Source of the DNA: Endobacterium cereale
GTDB taxonomy: Bacteria; Pseudomonadota; Alphaproteobacteria; Rhizobiales; Rhizobiaceae
Assembly (NCBI RefSeq): GCF_009617585.1
Contig: NZ_WIXI01000051.1
Location: 124,001 to 188,000 of the forward strand
Direction: 5' to 3'
Length of the DNA stretch: 64,000 nucleotides
Every line of letters starts with the position of its first letter. The stretch's first letter is position 1. Under the pieces are notes generated by a model that did not search any database, had not been told where the DNA came from, and worked only from the letters and a program-made list of their open reading frames with translations. The position numbers and the translations under genes were made by a program. Below, one piece after another: positions 41,350 through 49,494 of the stretch.

Positions 41350-42455
41350 TGCGACACTCCCGCGTTTGCAGCCGGGAGCGGGATCGCCACCGATATGCTG
41401 CGATAACCGAAGGCGATAGGGGGATCGAACGTTTGGTCGAGCATCGTCTGCCATGATCCGCTTTCGGATAGATGCCCTTCAGACGCAACGAGTGACGACG
41501 GCGTCTCGCCAGCCGTTTCGTCGCTTGCCTTGTCGCCTCCAGCCTTCCCTCGTCCAACGGTCGCTGTCAGGTTTTCTCCGCTGTGGCGGGTCGATTTGAT
41601 CTTTCCGGCAAGAAAAACCTGCCGAACGAGGCTGACGTTGATCTGATAGATATATTGTCCGTTCACCTGGCGATTGACGTCCTCCCCCAAGGAATAGGCA
41701 AGCTGCGCACGGGCGAAATCATCCGTACAATTGATGCCTGTCGCCTCGGACTTGCAATAAAGCAGCAGTTGCCGGATCGATTCCGGCGCGGGTACCGAGT
41801 AGGTGTGAATGGAGGAGATCGCGATCTCCTCGGTCTCCGAAGATTGCCGGTCGAAGCCGAACGGCAGCCAGCCGGTTCTGGCATGAACGTGATGTTTGAC
41901 GGAAAAACCGGGAAACGCGACGCTCGACAGCGTAACCGCCATTCTTGCGGGGTCAAAGGCATCGCTCTGCGGGCCGACGGCAGCTATCGGTCGCTCTGCA
42001 GGTGAGCCGACCGTCCCGGCCCTTCCGGCTAGGTCGAGCATGTAAGGTGCCTTGGTGATGTTGTCGCGCAGCGGGATATTGGCAATCCTGATCCCACGCC
42101 CGGCAAATACCTTGCTGACCTTGCCGATCGAGGTTTCGGCCGCCCCAGCACTCTGCTGTAGCGTCAGGAAAACATCGCCGACATAGAGGTCTTCCTGAGG
42201 CGGGTAGATCGGCTCGATCTGCAGCCGGGCAATGGCATCGTTCCAGACAATGGCGATATTTTCTTCCCGGATTTTCGATGGCAGCCCGAGGAGCCCGAGA
42301 ATCACCACCACCGATGCGAGGAAAGTCACCCCGCCCAAAGCAAGCGGATGGACGCGCGCGGCGGCCGCCAGGCGCCGCACGTAACGCCGGAACAGATTGG
42401 GCTGGATAACAGTGTCAGTCGATATGTCGGAGGTCGGATCATCTGCCATGCGCAT
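41346..42455 (-). CDS. Single-pass membrane protein of unknown function
   Basis: Protein of 369 residues with a charged cytoplasmic N-terminus (about 1-37), one membrane helix (about 40-58, GGVTFLASVVVILGLLGL) and a large periplasmic domain (about 60-369). Two cysteines (YCKSEATGINC, about 236-244) could form a disulfide. Segments such as EDLYVGDVFLTLQ suggest a beta-rich fold, but no family is recognised. It is coupled to the exported protein at 41005. A second ATG two codons in is an equally good start; neither has a strong Shine-Dalgarno. It begins 19 bases after the end of a LysE gene remnant. Confidence 0.75.
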   Translation of the reverse strand: MRMADDPTSDISTDTVIQPNLFRRYVRRLAAAARVHPLALGGVTFLASVVVILGLLGLPSKIREENIAIVWNDAIARLQIEPIYPPQEDLYVGDVFLTLQQSAGAAETSIGKVSKVFAGRGIRIANIPLRDNITKAPYMLDLAGRAGTVGSPAERPIAAVGPQSDAFDPARMAVTLSSVAFPGFSVKHHVHARTGWLPFGFDRQSSETEEIAISSIHTYSVPAPESIRQLLLYCKSEATGINCTDDFARAQLAYSLGEDVNRQVNGQYIYQINVSLVRQVFLAGKIKSTRHSGENLTATVGRGKAGGDKASDETAGETPSSLVASEGHLSESGSWQTMLDQTFDPPIAFGYRSISVAIPLPAANAGVSQ

Positions 42456-42473
42456 ATAACACGCTACGGCAGC

Positions 42474-42546
42474 GCTTATCCGGGCCGGGACTTGCGGCGA
42501 ATACGAAGAAAGCCACGGCTAAGGCCAGAAGCGTCGCCACGTCCAT
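42474..42546 (-). pseudogene. LysE/RhtB gene remnant (5' end only)
   Basis: Reading from 42546 gives MDVATLLALAVAFFVFAASPGPD, close to the first 24 residues of the intact exporter ending at 40253 (MDGTTIVAFAFAFFVFAASPGPD). The similarity then stops at the signature motif; the frame runs on with unrelated residues to a stop at 42439. The region just upstream is also similar between the copies. This is the truncated end of a duplicated or displaced lysE-like gene. Confidence 0.8.
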
Positions 42547-42656
42547 GCAAAATCCCCCAAGCTGGTGTCCCGGCCCCGTCAGCACAGGCATGGAGGATAA
42601 CGCGGGTAAAAACCCGCGCAATCATGGAAAATGAGGGGTCGGTGGGCTGATCGGAA

Positions 42657-43202
42657 TCAGTGTCCTGAAAATTCGGCCAGTACCCGCACCTCAACGCCGA
42701 GTGCCTCAAGCTTCTTGCGTCCACCAAGATCCGGCAGGTCGATGACGAAACAGGCGGAAACGACTTCCGCACCGATCTGGCGCAGCAACTGAACGGCGCC
42801 CACTGCCGTACCACCGGTCGCGATCAGGTCGTCGCAGAGGATCACCTTTTCACCGGGCTTCACCGCGTCGACATGGATTTCCATCTCGTCGGTGCCGTAT
42901 TCCAGAGCATAGGCCATGCTGACAGTCCGGTAAGGCAGCTTGCCCTTCTTGCGGATCGGCACGAAACCGGCAGAGAGCTGATGCGCCATGGCGCCACCGA
43001 GGATGAAGCCACGCGCTTCCATGCCGGCGATCTTGTCGACACCCAGACCTTCATACGGCTTTACAAGCTCATCGACCGCCAGCCGAAATGCCTGCGCATC
43101 ACCAAGCAGCGTGGTGATGTCGCGAAAGATGATGCCCGGCTTCGGATAGTCCGGAATGGAGCGGATGGCGGCGGAAAGGATGTCTTTGGTCGAGGCAGTC
43201 AT
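42657..43202 (-). CDS. apt: Adenine phosphoribosyltransferase
   Basis: Purine salvage enzyme that makes AMP from adenine and PRPP. It has 181 residues, the usual length. Signatures are IRSIPDYPKPGIIFRDITTLL near the N-terminus, GMEARGFILGG, and the PRPP-binding VILCDDLIATGGTA. The ATG at 43202 begins the usual family N-terminus; in-frame upstream residues to 43277 are rejected. It lies downstream of petABC on the same strand but after a strong terminator. Confidence 0.96.
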   Translation of the reverse strand: MTASTKDILSAAIRSIPDYPKPGIIFRDITTLLGDAQAFRLAVDELVKPYEGLGVDKIAGMEARGFILGGAMAHQLSAGFVPIRKKGKLPYRTVSMAYALEYGTDEMEIHVDAVKPGEKVILCDDLIATGGTAVGAVQLLRQIGAEVVSACFVIDLPDLGGRKKLEALGVEVRVLAEFSGH

Positions 43203-43327
43203 GGGAACCCTATGGTCGTGTTCTTGAGGCGGCACCTTGGCGCGCAACGGCGCCCCTGTAAAGTTCCACGTCGCCACACCGGCCTCCTCCGGCGTCCCAT
43301 CCCCAAGCCAGACGATTACCGGACATG

Positions 43328-43349
43328 AAAAAGGCGGCCGAAGCCGCCT
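43328..43349 (-). terminator. Terminator of petABC
   Basis: On the minus strand AGGCGGC and GCCGCCT pair around TTCG, followed by TTTT. Strong intrinsic terminator. Confidence 0.92.
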
Positions 43350-43370
43350 CTCTCTTTCGTTACGAGCCGC

Positions 43371-44258
43371 TTAGTGCTCCTTGTTGGCATAGACCGATTT
43401 TTTGGTCAGGTAGATCAGGATGGTGAAGATCGCCAGGAACACCATGACCATGAAGCCGGTGCGCTTGCGTTCTTCAAGATGCGGTTCCGCAGCCCACATC
43501 AGGAATGCGGAAATATCCTGCGAATACTGTTCCAGCGTCTGCGGCGTGCCATCTTCATAAGTCACCTGATCAGCCGAGAGCGGTGGTGCCATAGCCAGCG
43601 ACGCGGCATTGGCAAAGTACGGATTATAATGCGTGCCTTCCGGCACTTCCGTTCCTGCCGGAGGTTCCTGGTAACCGGTGAGCAGCGCATGGATATAATC
43701 CGGGCCGCCCTCCTGATACTGCGTGAACATATCGAAGATGAATGTCGGGAAGCCGCGGGTAATGCCGCGTGCCTTGGCGATCAGCGAAAAGTCCGGCGGA
43801 GCCGCCCCATTATTGGCAGCAGCAGCAGCCTGCTCGTTCGGGAACGGCGACGGGAAATAATCCGAAGGCACGGCCTTGCGGGTGAACATTTCGCCCTCGT
43901 CGTTCGGGCCGTCCTGCACTTCGTGCGTGGCGGCAAAGGCTTTGACCTGGGCTTCCGAATAGCCGAGATCTTCCAGCGTGCGGAACGACACCAGCTTCAT
44001 GGAATGGCAGGCGGAACAGACCTCATTGTAGATTTTCAGGCCGCGCTGCAGCTGGCCCTTGTCGTAGTGACCGAAAGGACCCGCAAAACTCCACTCCGTC
44101 TGGTGCGGATGCTTGATCGGATAATGCGGCGTGGCGCCGTGATCCTCGACGACAGTGCCGCCGGGAGCATTGTCGTGGTTTTCCTGTGCCGAGGCCGGGA
44201 GGATGGCAATCCCCGCCAGCAGGCCCAGCGACAGGAAGCTTAGCGTAAGCTTTTTCAT
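43371..44258 (-). CDS. petC: Cytochrome c1 of the bc1 complex
   Basis: Heme-bearing subunit that passes electrons from the Rieske protein to cytochrome c in the periplasm. It has 295 residues, a signal peptide (cleavage near 24), the covalent heme site CSACH (Cys81, Cys84, His85), the axial Met region in the C-terminal half, and a C-terminal anchor helix (about 263-285). It is encoded alone, not fused to cytochrome b as in fbcH of some relatives. It follows petB by 21 bases. Confidence 0.96.
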   Translation of the reverse strand: MKKLTLSFLSLGLLAGIAILPASAQENHDNAPGGTVVEDHGATPHYPIKHPHQTEWSFAGPFGHYDKGQLQRGLKIYNEVCSACHSMKLVSFRTLEDLGYSEAQVKAFAATHEVQDGPNDEGEMFTRKAVPSDYFPSPFPNEQAAAAANNGAAPPDFSLIAKARGITRGFPTFIFDMFTQYQEGGPDYIHALLTGYQEPPAGTEVPEGTHYNPYFANAASLAMAPPLSADQVTYEDGTPQTLEQYSQDISAFLMWAAEPHLEERKRTGFMVMVFLAIFTILIYLTKKSVYANKEH

Positions 44259-44279
44259 GATGGTTTTCCTCTCGCTGGC

Positions 44280-45596
44280 TCAGGCGACCGCTTCGGTCTT
44301 GGGCGAACCGTTCTTCTTTTCAAGAACGGCTTCGGTGATCGAGTTCGGTATACGCCGCGGCGTCTCGATCAGGCCGAGAACCGGCATGATGACGAGGAAG
44401 AAACCGAAATAATACAGCGTTCCCAGCTGTGAATAGCCAACATAGTTGCCCGCCAGATCACCAAAGAACAGCAGGCCGATGAGACCACTGCCTTCTGCCG
44501 GCATGGCACCGAGCCAGCCGAGGAAGATGGCGTTGACGACAAACAGCCAGAAAAACAGCTTGTACCACGGACGATATACGGCCGAGCGCACCTTGGACGT
44601 ATCGAGCCAGGGCAGGAAGAACAGGATGATGATCGAACCGAACATCACCAACACGCCGCCAAGCTTGGAATCGATCGGGCCGACATTGAAGGTGATAGCG
44701 CGCAGCATCGCGTAGAACGGCAGGTAATACCATTCGGGAACGATGTGTGCCGGTGTCTTCAGCGCGTTTGCCGGAATGTAGTTGTCCGGGTGGCCGAGAT
44801 AGTTCGGCATGTAGAAGACGAACCAGGCATAGACGATCAGGAAGACCGACACGCCAAAAGCATCCTTGAGTGTCGCATATGGCGTAAACGGCACCGTATC
44901 GGTCTTGGTCTTGACCTCGACGCCGGTCGGGTTGGTCTGGCCGGTCACATGCAGCGCCCAGACGTGGAGGACGACGACGCCCGCGATCATGAACGGCAGC
45001 AGGTAATGCAGTGAGAAGAAGCGGTTCAGCGTCGGCTGATCGACAGCAAAGCCACCGAGCAGGAACTGCTGGATCCACTCGCCCACCAAAGGAAAGGCGG
45101 TGAAGAAACCGGTGATGACGGTGGCGCCCCAGAAGGACATCTGGCCCCAGGGCAAAACGTAGCCCATGAAGCCGGTCGCCATCATCAAGAGGTAGATGAC
45201 CACGCCGAGGATCCAGAGGATTTCGCGGGGTGCCTTGTAAGAGCCATAATAGAGGCCGCGGGCAATGTGCAGGTAGACGGCGATGAAGAAGAAGGATGCG
45301 CCATTGGCATGCATGTAGCGCAAAAGCCAACCGTGGTTGACGTCGCGCATGATCTTCTCGACCGACTCGAAGGCACCGATCGTGGAGGCAGTGTAGTGCA
45401 TGGCGAGCACGACACCGGTGAGGATCTGCACGATCAGCATGACCGACAGCATGGCGCCAAAGGTGTAGGCGTAGTTGAGATTGCGTGGAACCGGATAGGC
45501 GACAAAACTGTCATAGACCAGACGCGGCAAAGGAAGCCGCGAGTCGATCCATTTTTCGATGCCGGTGGATGGCTGGTAAGACGAATGACCGCTCAT
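44280..45596 (-). CDS. petB: Cytochrome b of the bc1 complex
   Basis: Integral membrane subunit of the quinol:cytochrome c oxidoreductase; binds two b hemes and both quinone sites. The 438-residue protein has eight hydrophobic helices, His ligands in MHYTAS...HANGASFFFIAVYLHI and in HYLLPFMIAG...LHVWALH, and the Qo PEWYYLPFYA motif. The ATG at 45596 is chosen; the in-frame upstream part overlaps petA. It is the second gene of petABC, 14 bases after petA. Confidence 0.97.
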   Translation of the reverse strand: MSGHSSYQPSTGIEKWIDSRLPLPRLVYDSFVAYPVPRNLNYAYTFGAMLSVMLIVQILTGVVLAMHYTASTIGAFESVEKIMRDVNHGWLLRYMHANGASFFFIAVYLHIARGLYYGSYKAPREILWILGVVIYLLMMATGFMGYVLPWGQMSFWGATVITGFFTAFPLVGEWIQQFLLGGFAVDQPTLNRFFSLHYLLPFMIAGVVVLHVWALHVTGQTNPTGVEVKTKTDTVPFTPYATLKDAFGVSVFLIVYAWFVFYMPNYLGHPDNYIPANALKTPAHIVPEWYYLPFYAMLRAITFNVGPIDSKLGGVLVMFGSIIILFFLPWLDTSKVRSAVYRPWYKLFFWLFVVNAIFLGWLGAMPAEGSGLIGLLFFGDLAGNYVGYSQLGTLYYFGFFLVIMPVLGLIETPRRIPNSITEAVLEKKNGSPKTEAVA

Positions 45597-45610
45597 TTTG
45601 AAAATCCCCC

Positions 45611-46189
45611 TTATCCGATCGTGATGACGGTATCGCTGGTGAAAGCGAAGGTCGGGATAGCGAGGTTTTGCGGCGCCGGACCTTTTCGAATGCGGCCCGC
45701 CGTATCGTAGTGCGAGCCATGGCAGGGACAGAACCATCCGCCGAATTCACCGGCCTGACCGAGCGGCACGCAACCAAGGTGGGTGCAGGAGCCGATCATG
45801 ACGATCCAGTTCTCCTTGCCGGCGCCTGCCGAACGGTCGATGCTGCTGGCTTCGGCATCGGCGCCCAGATTGGCGTTACGGGCAATCGGGTCCTTCAGAT
45901 CGGACAGTGCGACGGCATTGGCTTCTTCCACTTCCTTGGGCGTACGGTTGCGGATGAACACGGGCTTGCCGCGCCATTTCACCGTCAGAGACATGCCGGG
46001 CTGCAAAGCCGCAACATTGACCTCGATGGAGGCCAGCGCCAGCGTCGACGCATCCGGCCGCATCTGGTCGATGAAGGGCCACGCGACAGCGACTGCGCCG
46101 ACGGCGCCTGCCATGCCCGTGGTCAGGTATAAAAAGTCACGACGAGTCGGCTCGCCGGACGCCTGTCCGTTCGATGTATTTTCACTCAC
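45611..46189 (-). CDS. petA: Rieske iron-sulfur subunit of the bc1 complex
   Basis: 192-residue subunit exported by the Tat pathway: twin Arg at 16-17 in TRRDFLYL and a single N-terminal membrane helix. The 2Fe-2S ligands are Cys135 and His137 in CTHLGC and Cys154 and His157 in CPCHGSHYD, with the Cys140/Cys156 disulfide. First gene of petABC. The promoter lies in the 379-base gap to the next, divergent gene, which also contains an FNR-type box. Confidence 0.97.
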   Translation of the reverse strand: MSENTSNGQASGEPTRRDFLYLTTGMAGAVGAVAVAWPFIDQMRPDASTLALASIEVNVAALQPGMSLTVKWRGKPVFIRNRTPKEVEEANAVALSDLKDPIARNANLGADAEASSIDRSAGAGKENWIVMIGSCTHLGCVPLGQAGEFGGWFCPCHGSHYDTAGRIRKGPAPQNLAIPTFAFTSDTVITIG

Positions 46190-46568
46190 GGTTTTACCAT
46201 CCTCTCACGCATCCCGATCAACCGCACAAAGCCTCCTCCAGGCTGGGTCGAAACCGCGTCCACCATAGTGCGAACAACGAGTCCCCAGCAAGTCGGCGCA
46301 ATACTACTCTTGATCGCAGAAAAACTCCTGTTTTGGCAAGGGCTGCGGCCAGTCAACCGCATGAATTCCGGCAGCTTCGCCCCGCTATGCTTCGCGCGCG
46401 CCGTGACAAACCGGTAATCACGCCGCTTGAGGCGATTTACGCAGAGGAATCAAATGCCAACTTGATCTGAATCAAGTGCCTGAAAGCGCTGCCACTTGCG
46501 CGTGTTGCAACGCACACATGCTTTATGCTAACCCGTCAGCAGACGCGGCGACTTGCGGGCAACAGGAC
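46190..46568. other. Divergent promoter region between petA and an EEP-family gene
   Basis: 379 bases without a gene; transcripts in both directions must start here. It contains one clear site, the FNR-type box at 46462-46475. I see no other repeats or RNA genes. Confidence 0.6.
46462..46475. promoter_or_regulatory. FNR/FixK/FnrN-type box
   Basis: TTGATCTGAATCAA is a perfect match to TTGAT-N4-ATCAA, the site bound by FNR, FnrN and FixK. Its centre is 273 bases upstream of petA and about 100 bases upstream of the EEP gene ATG. If it acts at -41.5, the start would be near 46427 to the left (petABC) or near 46510 to the right. Confidence 0.75.
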
Positions 46569-47498
46569 ATGAAACACACGATCTCCGTCGCCCTCTGCGT
46601 CATTGTGTCGCTTGTGCTGGGCGCAATAGCCACACGTTATGTTCATCCGCAATGGATGCTTGCAACACTCCACAGCCTGCAACTTCACGCCGCCATCGCC
46701 TGTGCACTGGCAATGATTCTGGCGCTGCTTATCAGCCGCAACGTGTTTCCCGGCCTTCTCTTGATCGCTTCGATCGGCATCGCGGTGCACGCCTGGATCA
46801 TGCCCTACGAATTCGACGCCGATCCGGCGCCGCAATCGGGCAAGACGATCAGGCTGATGCATTTCAACATTCTCGGTGGCAATTACCGCAACGGCGAGCG
46901 CATCTATCAGGCTATCGTCGATTCCGGCGCCGATGTCGTCAACATCATGGAAATGCCGCCGCTGGCGCCGTATCTGGCAGAACTCGACAAGGTCTACCCC
47001 TACCGGATCGGATGCGGCCGGGAGACGGAAATCTGCGACATGATGATGTTGTCGAAACGGCCGCTCACCAATCTGAGCGTCGGGGGCTTGAGCGAACTTC
47101 GTAAAGATCGGTTCATGCTGGCCGATATCGATGTCGGGGGCACCACCGTTCATGTCGCCGCCATGCATCTCAGCAAGCCGTATTTCGACAATTACCACAA
47201 GATGGAAATGACCAACGCCGCGCGGATCCTCAACAACCGAAAGGGTCCGTTGCTTCTCTCCGGTGATTTCAACTCATCCAGCATTGCGCCTGATGTGCAG
47301 CAGTTCATGCGCTGGACGGGCCTGCGCACCATCGCACCGGAAATCCCCACATGGCCGGTGCGCCTCGGCCGCTTCGGCATTGCCATCGATCATGTCATGG
47401 TGCGCGCGCCGCTGGGCATGAAGTCGGTTACGCGCATTCCAAACTCGATGGGCTCCAACCATTATGGCCTGATGGCGGAATTCGTCGTTCCGGAATAA
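46569..47498 (+). CDS. Membrane-anchored endonuclease/exonuclease/phosphatase family protein
   Basis: 309-residue protein with three hydrophobic helices in the first 80 residues (about 3-22, 31-52, 56-75) and an EEP (DNase I-like) domain (about 95-308). Catalytic motifs: MHFNILGGNY, an acidic residue in MEMPP, HLSKPYFDNY, SGDFNS and SNHYGLMAEF. Such membrane EEP proteins act on phospholipids or other phosphodiesters outside the membrane; the substrate is unknown. The Shine-Dalgarno is weak, and an ATG at 46518 is an alternative. An FNR-type box lies upstream. Confidence 0.85.
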   Translation: MKHTISVALCVIVSLVLGAIATRYVHPQWMLATLHSLQLHAAIACALAMILALLISRNVFPGLLLIASIGIAVHAWIMPYEFDADPAPQSGKTIRLMHFNILGGNYRNGERIYQAIVDSGADVVNIMEMPPLAPYLAELDKVYPYRIGCGRETEICDMMMLSKRPLTNLSVGGLSELRKDRFMLADIDVGGTTVHVAAMHLSKPYFDNYHKMEMTNAARILNNRKGPLLLSGDFNSSSIAPDVQQFMRWTGLRTIAPEIPTWPVRLGRFGIAIDHVMVRAPLGMKSVTRIPNSMGSNHYGLMAEFVVPE

Positions 47499-47501
47499 GG
47501 C

Positions 47502-49361
47502 TCATTCCTCGGCACCGAGAAAACCGCCAGACTGTCGTTCCCAGAAGGACGCGTAAAGCCCGCCGCGCGTGATCAGTTCGGAATGCGTGCCCTGCTCGAC
47601 GATCTGCCCGCCATCCATCACGATCAGCCTGTCGAGGGCCGCAATGGTGGACAGCCGGTGCGCGATGGCAAGCACCGTCTTGCCCTCCATCAACCGGTCG
47701 AGATTGGCCTGGATCGCCGCCTCAACTTCCGAATCCAGCGCAGAGGTGGCCTCATCCAGCACGAGGATCGGGGCGTTCTTCAGCATGACGCGGGCAATGG
47801 CGATGCGCTGCCGCTGGCCACCGGAGAGTTTCACTCCACGCTCGCCCACATGCGCGTCAAAACCGGTGCGGCCGCGCTGATCCTGCAGACGAGCGATAAA
47901 CTCATCCGCCTCGGCACGCTGCGTCGCCGCCACCAGTTCTTCCTCGCCGGCATTGTCACGCCCGAACAGGATGTTCTCGCGGATCGAACGGTGCAGCAGC
48001 GCGGTATCCTGCGTCACCATACCGATCTGCCGGCGCAGACTTTCTTGGCTCACCTTCGAAATATCCTGGCCATCGATCAGAATGCGGCCGCTCTCCACAT
48101 CGTAGAAACGCAGCAGCAGATTGACGAGTGTCGACTTGCCGGCACCTGAGCGCCCGACCACGCCGACCTTTTCGCCCGGCCGGATTTCGAGAGACAGGTT
48201 GTCAATGATGCCCTTGCCGCGCCCGTAATGAAAACTGACATTGTCGAACACGATGCCAGGCTGCTTCACCGACAGCGTGGCCGCGTTCGCCGCATCGACA
48301 AGACCAATCGGCTGCGAGATCAGTTCGGCGGCGTTCTGCACGACGCCGAAATTGCGCATGATACCGTTGAACTGCGTCATCAGCCGGCCGAGCAGAAAAT
48401 TCAGCCGCAACACCAGGGCCAGCGTGAAGGCGACGGCACCCGAGGTGATCTTGCCCGACAGCCACAGATCGATGCAGAGCGCCGCCATGCTGGTGATCAT
48501 GATGCCCGACAGAAACGCCATGGACGCCCTCACTCCGGTGATGAAGCGGGTGAACATGATGGTCGTTTTCTGAAAGGTCTCGAAACCCTGGAGCATGTAG
48601 CGGTCATTGGCGTCATCATGGCCGAACAGACGCAGCGTCTGGATATTACTGTAGGCATCGACCATGCGGCCGTTCAGCATGGAGGCAGCTTCTGCCGTCT
48701 CGCGTGAATGATAGCGGATGCGTGGCACGAAATAGCGCGCCAGCAGCCCGAAGACGGCCACCCAGACGCAGACAACAACGGCCAGACGCCAGTCGAGACT
48801 GCCGACCAGAAACAGCATGGAAACGGAATAGATACCGACAAACCAGACGCTTTCCATCAGCGAGGTGACAAGGTCGCCCGCAGATTGGCCGCCCGACCAG
48901 ACCTTGTTGACGATGCGGCCGGAAAAATCGTTCTGGAAAAAAGACAGCGATTGCCGCGCCACATGCATGTAGGATTGCCACCGCACCATGTTGTAAAAAC
49001 CGGGCGTGATGATCTGCTGGTCGGTGAGCGCCGTCAAAAGCGTTACCACGAAGCGCACGACGCCGATCAGCACAAGCATGCCGGCCAGTTCCCAGCCGTG
49101 CTGCGCAAGAAGCCCACCCCAGCCGTCTTCCGGCTTGATCGTCGCCAGAATGTCGATCAGCCGCCCCACGAACCAGAACAGTGCCGCTTCGATGGCGGCC
49201 GTCAGCCCGCCCAGAACCAGCATGGCAAAAAACGGCGCTTTCGCCTGGTTGAGATAGAACCAGATGAATCCGAGCGTCGTTGCCGGCGGACGCAGATCGT
49301 CTTTCCGGGCAAAGGGGGAAATCCAGTTTTCGAAAAAGCGGAAGAGACGGGTAATGGCCAT
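47502..49361 (-). CDS. ABC exporter, fused permease/ATPase, first copy
   Basis: Half-transporter of 619 residues that should work as a dimer. The membrane domain (about 35-335) has six helices; the ATPase domain has Walker A GRSGAGKST (near 407), the LSGGQRQRIAIAR signature, Walker B ILVLDEATSALD and the H-loop HRLST. It resembles MsbA-type or multidrug exporters; the substrate cannot be predicted. It is a close paralogue of the exporter at 56110-57960 (same ending, RQSGGFLG), and the two flank three chemoreceptor genes. Confidence 0.93.
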   Translation of the reverse strand: MAITRLFRFFENWISPFARKDDLRPPATTLGFIWFYLNQAKAPFFAMLVLGGLTAAIEAALFWFVGRLIDILATIKPEDGWGGLLAQHGWELAGMLVLIGVVRFVVTLLTALTDQQIITPGFYNMVRWQSYMHVARQSLSFFQNDFSGRIVNKVWSGGQSAGDLVTSLMESVWFVGIYSVSMLFLVGSLDWRLAVVVCVWVAVFGLLARYFVPRIRYHSRETAEAASMLNGRMVDAYSNIQTLRLFGHDDANDRYMLQGFETFQKTTIMFTRFITGVRASMAFLSGIMITSMAALCIDLWLSGKITSGAVAFTLALVLRLNFLLGRLMTQFNGIMRNFGVVQNAAELISQPIGLVDAANAATLSVKQPGIVFDNVSFHYGRGKGIIDNLSLEIRPGEKVGVVGRSGAGKSTLVNLLLRFYDVESGRILIDGQDISKVSQESLRRQIGMVTQDTALLHRSIRENILFGRDNAGEEELVAATQRAEADEFIARLQDQRGRTGFDAHVGERGVKLSGGQRQRIAIARVMLKNAPILVLDEATSALDSEVEAAIQANLDRLMEGKTVLAIAHRLSTIAALDRLIVMDGGQIVEQGTHSELITRGGLYASFWERQSGGFLGAEE

Positions 49362-49448
49362 GCCAGCGATATAGCGGCTGTACGGCTGCTGGCAAAGGTC
49401 AGGACGGCTTACATTTCGGTAAGGTCTAAAACTCTTTTCCTCAAACAG

Positions 49449-49473
49449 AAACGCCGGCGCGAGGCCGGCGTTT
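49449..49473 (-). terminator. Terminator after the first chemoreceptor gene
   Basis: AAACGCCGGC and GCCGGCGTTT pair around CTCGC on the minus strand; the following T tract is interrupted (TTTCTGTTT). Confidence 0.65.
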
Positions 49474-49494
49474 CCCTATTCCATATTGCCGTTC

